DNA of 6,885 nt from Candidatus Peregrinibacteria bacterium (GTDB taxonomy: Bacteria; Patescibacteriota; Gracilibacteria; Peribacterales; Peribacteraceae): NCBI GenBank assembly GCA_016866815.1, contig VGKZ01000057.1, positions 1 to 6,885 of the forward strand, given 5' to 3'. Positions 3,756-6,885 of this stretch are shown here, piece by piece. Position numbers and translations under genes: made by a program. The notes beneath the pieces are model-generated. The model was not told the DNA's origin and ran no database searches. It saw only the letters and a program-made list of their open reading frames with translations. Position 1 is the first letter of the stretch, and every line of letters begins with the position of its first letter.

Positions 3756-6191
3756 ATGAACACAAAGAAACAGATCGCCATCGCTGCACTCCTCGGCATG
3801 TTGCTCCCCGGCATCGCGGCTGCAGCTTCTATCGACGTGCGCGACACCATCGTCGGCATCGGTGCGGAGGCAGTGGTGACGGGAGTGACCGGCGGAGACA
3901 TGCAGACCGTTTCCGTGGTATCGCCGGAAGGAACGGTGACGCGCTACGCAGTGAAGGCAGATCCTTCGGGAATTGCCCGTACGTGGATTCCGGGCAGTGA
4001 CCTGATGCAAGCGGGAACCTACGAGGCAACTGCGAATGACGGAGAAACGTCCTTCGTCGTCTCCGCAGACACGGTGGATGCCGACCAGAGTTCGGTTGCA
4101 CTCCGTTCAGGAAACGTGCGCATCGGCGAGGAGGCCATCATCAGTGTGATGTTCAGAGACAGATTCGGGAATCCCCTCTCCGGCAGGGCGGCACAACTGC
4201 TCTCCAGCCTCGGGAGCGATATCATCTCGCCGGTTACCCGCGAAACGGACGTGAACGGCGAACAGCGTTTCCGGCTGACCGCAACGAAATCCGGAAACCG
4301 CTTCCTGCAGGCCATCGATCTCGTCAGCGGCACGGTGATTGCCGGAGACTCGACAGCGACGACCGGCATCGGAGGATTCGACACTGCCGGAACCACGAAC
4401 CGCAATTTCTATCCGAGCGCTGGAGCGATGGGGGCAAACCTTCTCGGCACGTCGCTCACCGGACAGGCGGCAGCGTTCCGGAAGCTCGATCATTTTGAAA
4501 TCGATATCCGTAACCAGGAGAGCGCAACGGTACCGCAGATGAAGTTGAACGAAGCGGAGAGCATGACAGTGACCGCAATAGATCAGAACGGCAACCGCTT
4601 CTTCGATTATGAAGGAACCATATACCTCTTCTCCACGGACCCGAACGCCGAGCTTCCGAAGGATGGCATCATGCAGTTCTCCTTCCAGGATCAGGGCAAG
4701 AAGCAGTTCACACTCGGTCTCACATTCCGGACCCCCGGAACGCACACGATCGCCATCAGCCCCAGCGCAAACGCCGTCGACACCATGCTCGGTTCGCTCG
4801 ACGTGGAAGTGACGGGACAAATCTACACCGAACCCGACCGCAGCATCAGCATCAACGAGCCGAGGAGCGGTGCCATCCTGAATAAGGACATGGTCACCGT
4901 GAATGGAACGGGACCGGCATTCATCAACATCGTCGTCACCGGTGGAACGAAAGAGGTGCAGGCATCCACAGACCGTAGCGGCGCATTCTCTGTAGATGTA
5001 CCTCTCGACAAGACGAAAACCTCGTTCACCGTACAGGTGAAAGACGGTGACGGACGGTATGAATCCGAACCGCGCACCTTCTCCATCGATCTCACGGCAC
5101 CGGTCATCGACTCGCTCACATTCACACCGGAAAACCCCGAAGAGGGAACCGATGTGCTCGCGGTGGCAAAAACCGAGCCAGGCGTGCAGTCCGCGGAGAT
5201 GACCATCGCCATCGGAGGAGAAACCATCACCCTCACGAGTACGGACGCGGAATCCGGCAAATACCAGGCGCTCTTCACCGCACCGCAGCCGGGCGTCTAC
5301 TCCCCTTCCGTCTCGGTGAGCGATGAACACGGCAACGTTGCGAAGAAGAACGGAACACTCGTCGTGGAACCGAAGAGCATCCCCGTCGTACACAACCTCG
5401 TCGCCGAAGGCGAGATCAACGCAGTGAACCTGCGCTGGGACCCCGTGACGGAGGAGACGATCGATGCCTACCGCATTTACGTCGGCGTACAACCCACAAT
5501 TGCCGGTGATCCGGTGACATTCCTCTACACCCTGGATACCGACCGCCCGACTGCGGCCGCGACTGTCGCCGGACTGGAGCCCGGCACCATGTACTTCCTT
5601 GCGGTAACAGCACTGAAGAACGGTCGCGAAAGCAAAGAGAAGAGCGCCGTCGCAAAAACTCTCGTCCTCGGCGTACAACTGGAAATCAGCCCGCAGGACG
5701 GCGCGTTGCTGACACAGTGGACACCGCTCCAGAAGGACATGCCGCTCTCCTCCTTCCTCCTCGAGTACGGGACGGATCCGAACAGCTACACTGAAAAACG
5801 CACGCTCAATGGCGACCTGCGCGCGTACACCGTCCGCGATCTCATCAACGGCGTAACGTACTACCTCAAACTGACGCCGATCACGACGACGGGAGAAATG
5901 GTGCAGGATCTGGCAGCGACCGGCCAGGGGACGCCGACGGGTCGCGGGTACACCATGTCACCGAGCGACCCCGTACCGCTGAACCTTCGCGCAAGCGCCC
6001 CCCCGGCCCCGCGTACTCCGGAACCTCCGGTCATGTCCAAACAGGGAGTACCGTCCGTGGCCCTCTGGTCCGCCGTTCTCGTGAGCATGGCGCTCTTCGG
6101 TCTCTACCTCAAACGCCGCAAGAGCAGGGAGAGCGCGCTCGCCTTCATGCATACGATGGAGAGCCGTTATAGAATGGGCGGCGGAAACTAA
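3756..6191 (+). CDS. Secreted, membrane-anchored protein with Ig-like and fibronectin type III domains
   Basis: An 811-residue protein of unknown specific role. A signal peptide occupies 1-24 (KK, hydrophobic core, AAAA). Successive beta-rich modules follow: about 25-105; 107-197 with FRDRFGNPLSGR and TDVNGEQRF, like bacterial Ig (Big_1/invasin-type) repeats; a Gly/Thr-rich linker 198-240; 243-355 with VTAIDQNGNRFFDYEGTIYL, an Ig/filamin-like module; 358-446 and 447-538, Ig-like, with TFSIDLTAPVIDSL joining them; FN3 domains at about 540-635 (Trp561, GLEPGTMYFLAVTAL) and 638-727 (LINGVTYYLKLTPI). Then a Pro-rich spacer (about 735-760), one membrane helix (about 765-785) and a basic tail KRRKSRES. 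It should be anchored by its C-terminus with the modules outside the cell. There are no LPXTG motif and no cysteines, so no disulfides. A structural, adhesive or complex-assembly role is a guess. The PfkB-type kinase follows 11 bp later. Confidence 0.9.
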   Translation: MNTKKQIAIAALLGMLLPGIAAAASIDVRDTIVGIGAEAVVTGVTGGDMQTVSVVSPEGTVTRYAVKADPSGIARTWIPGSDLMQAGTYEATANDGETSFVVSADTVDADQSSVALRSGNVRIGEEAIISVMFRDRFGNPLSGRAAQLLSSLGSDIISPVTRETDVNGEQRFRLTATKSGNRFLQAIDLVSGTVIAGDSTATTGIGGFDTAGTTNRNFYPSAGAMGANLLGTSLTGQAAAFRKLDHFEIDIRNQESATVPQMKLNEAESMTVTAIDQNGNRFFDYEGTIYLFSTDPNAELPKDGIMQFSFQDQGKKQFTLGLTFRTPGTHTIAISPSANAVDTMLGSLDVEVTGQIYTEPDRSISINEPRSGAILNKDMVTVNGTGPAFINIVVTGGTKEVQASTDRSGAFSVDVPLDKTKTSFTVQVKDGDGRYESEPRTFSIDLTAPVIDSLTFTPENPEEGTDVLAVAKTEPGVQSAEMTIAIGGETITLTSTDAESGKYQALFTAPQPGVYSPSVSVSDEHGNVAKKNGTLVVEPKSIPVVHNLVAEGEINAVNLRWDPVTEETIDAYRIYVGVQPTIAGDPVTFLYTLDTDRPTAAATVAGLEPGTMYFLAVTALKNGRESKEKSAVAKTLVLGVQLEISPQDGALLTQWTPLQKDMPLSSFLLEYGTDPNSYTEKRTLNGDLRAYTVRDLINGVTYYLKLTPITTTGEMVQDLAATGQGTPTGRGYTMSPSDPVPLNLRASAPPAPRTPEPPVMSKQGVPSVALWSAVLVSMALFGLYLKRRKSRESALAFMHTMESRYRMGGGN

Positions 6192-6202
6192 AACCGTCCT
6201 CT

Positions 6203-6885
6203 ATGCCCAGGAACACACGAACCTCCGGCTCGAAGCGCAGGACTCTCTCCATCGGCGGAGCAACGTACGATCTCTTCGTGCGCCTGCCGGCGGACATCGT
6301 CGCGAAGCATACGAAGGAAGGAACATTCGCCCTCCCCCTGGGCGCGAAAATCATCGTAAAGGAGATCATTGAATGCTGTGGCGGCGGGGCGAACAATACC
6401 TCCGTCGGTTTTGCACGACTGGGGTGCCATGCCTCCTTCGAAGGAGTCATCGGCTCGGACCAGTGGGGCGAGAAACTGCGCGAGAACTTCCGGAGAGAAG
6501 GGGTGAACTCCGAGTGCGTCACCGTCGTCGAGGGGGAAGTCACCAGCTTCTCCATCATCCTCTCCGGCTCCAGCCGCGAACGCGTGATCCTCTATCAGTC
6601 CGGAACCAACAGACACCTGCACGACATGATGTTCAACAAGGACATCATGAAAAGGGTCGATTGGGTGTACCTGAATCACATTCAGGAGGGCAGCTGCGTC
6701 ATTCAGGATGACATCGCAGAGATCCTCTCGGAGAAAGGCGCCCCCTGTCTGACGTGGAATCCGGGCGGACACCAGATCAGGAAGGGAATGTCCGAGAAAG
6801 ACAATGCCCACATGCTGGCACATACGGACCTGCTGGTCCTCAACAAAGAGGAAGCGGCGGAGTTCTCCGGTGCGGCCACAACGGA
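6203..6885 (+). CDS. PfkB-family carbohydrate/nucleoside kinase (3' end outside window)
   Basis: The frame is open from the ATG at 6203 to the window end, giving 227 residues of an expected roughly 300-350. The PfkB/ribokinase family phosphorylates sugars or nucleosides with ATP in the cytoplasm. Seen: the first strand LSIGGATYDLFV (15-26), the N-terminal signature GGGANNTSVGFARLG (60-74) followed by GVIGSDQWGE, TSFSIIL with SGTNRHL (113-138), WNPGG (185-189), and LLVLNKEEAAEF (210-221), the family's Asn-x-x-Glu region. The catalytic GAGD motif lies beyond the window. The substrate cannot be told. The start has a basic 14-residue leader (MPRNTRTSGSKRRT) before the fold and no Shine-Dalgarno, and GGCGGA is too far upstream. 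It lies 11 bp after the Ig/FN3 stop, so cotranscription is likely, though a functional link is not obvious. Confidence 0.9.
   Translation, partial: MPRNTRTSGSKRRTLSIGGATYDLFVRLPADIVAKHTKEGTFALPLGAKIIVKEIIECCGGGANNTSVGFARLGCHASFEGVIGSDQWGEKLRENFRREGVNSECVTVVEGEVTSFSIILSGSSRERVILYQSGTNRHLHDMMFNKDIMKRVDWVYLNHIQEGSCVIQDDIAEILSEKGAPCLTWNPGGHQIRKGMSEKDNAHMLAHTDLLVLNKEEAAEFSGAATT

Noticed and set aside
4107..5678. Long minus-strand open frame (523 codons) opposite the Ig/FN3 gene
   Set aside because: It is antisense to a well-supported gene with signal peptide, Ig/FN3 pattern and membrane anchor. Long antisense frames are common in GC-rich coding DNA.

Overview
The window looks like a piece of a bacterial chromosome, moderately GC-rich and compactly coded. 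The best guess is a Candidate Phyla Radiation (Patescibacteria) genome, possibly Peregrinibacteria/Peribacteria-like. The reasons are an archaeal-type purine gene, gene starts without clear Shine-Dalgarno sequences, short tandem arrays next to stop codons, and GAA-punctuated palindromic repeats around a tRNA. This placement is an inference from style. No phylogenetic marker is present. The standard genetic code fits: stops are TGA, TAG and TAA, and GGA is a common Gly codon.

Layout: (a) 1-115 holds an array of eight 7-bp units just beyond the end of purP. (b) 116-1171 (-) is purP, the folate-independent FAICAR synthetase of archaeal purine synthesis. (c) 1172-1245 is a divergent promoter region in which one TTGACAA can serve as the -35 box on both strands. 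(d) 1246-2477 (+) is a membrane thiol-disulfide protein, a DsbA/glutaredoxin-like CPHC domain fused to a CcdA/DsbD-type membrane domain, broken by one frameshift near 2280. (e) 2478-3048 has no protein gene. It holds tRNA-Cys(GCA) with encoded CCA, a partial copy of the tRNA's 5' end and leader about 136 bp upstream, palindromic repeats on both sides, a likely terminator, and two tandem arrays. (f) 3049-3624 (-) is a small lipoprotein, probably PsbP/DcrB-like, whose last codons and stop lie inside one of the arrays. (g) 3756-6191 (+) is an 811-residue surface protein with Ig-like and fibronectin type III domains and a C-terminal membrane anchor. (h) 6203-6885 (+) is a PfkB-family sugar/nucleoside kinase that runs off the window, 11 bp behind (g) and probably cotranscribed with it.

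I do not see a coherent new multi-gene system. Three genes concern the cell surface (redox protein, lipoprotein, Ig/FN3 protein), and the cysteine-containing lipoprotein could be a client of the redox protein, but that is conjecture. The best leads are the archaeal purP in a bacterial setting, the shared -35 element, the near-leaderless promoter architecture at all four first genes, the frameshift, and the duplicated tRNA promoter/5' end flanking a palindromic insert.
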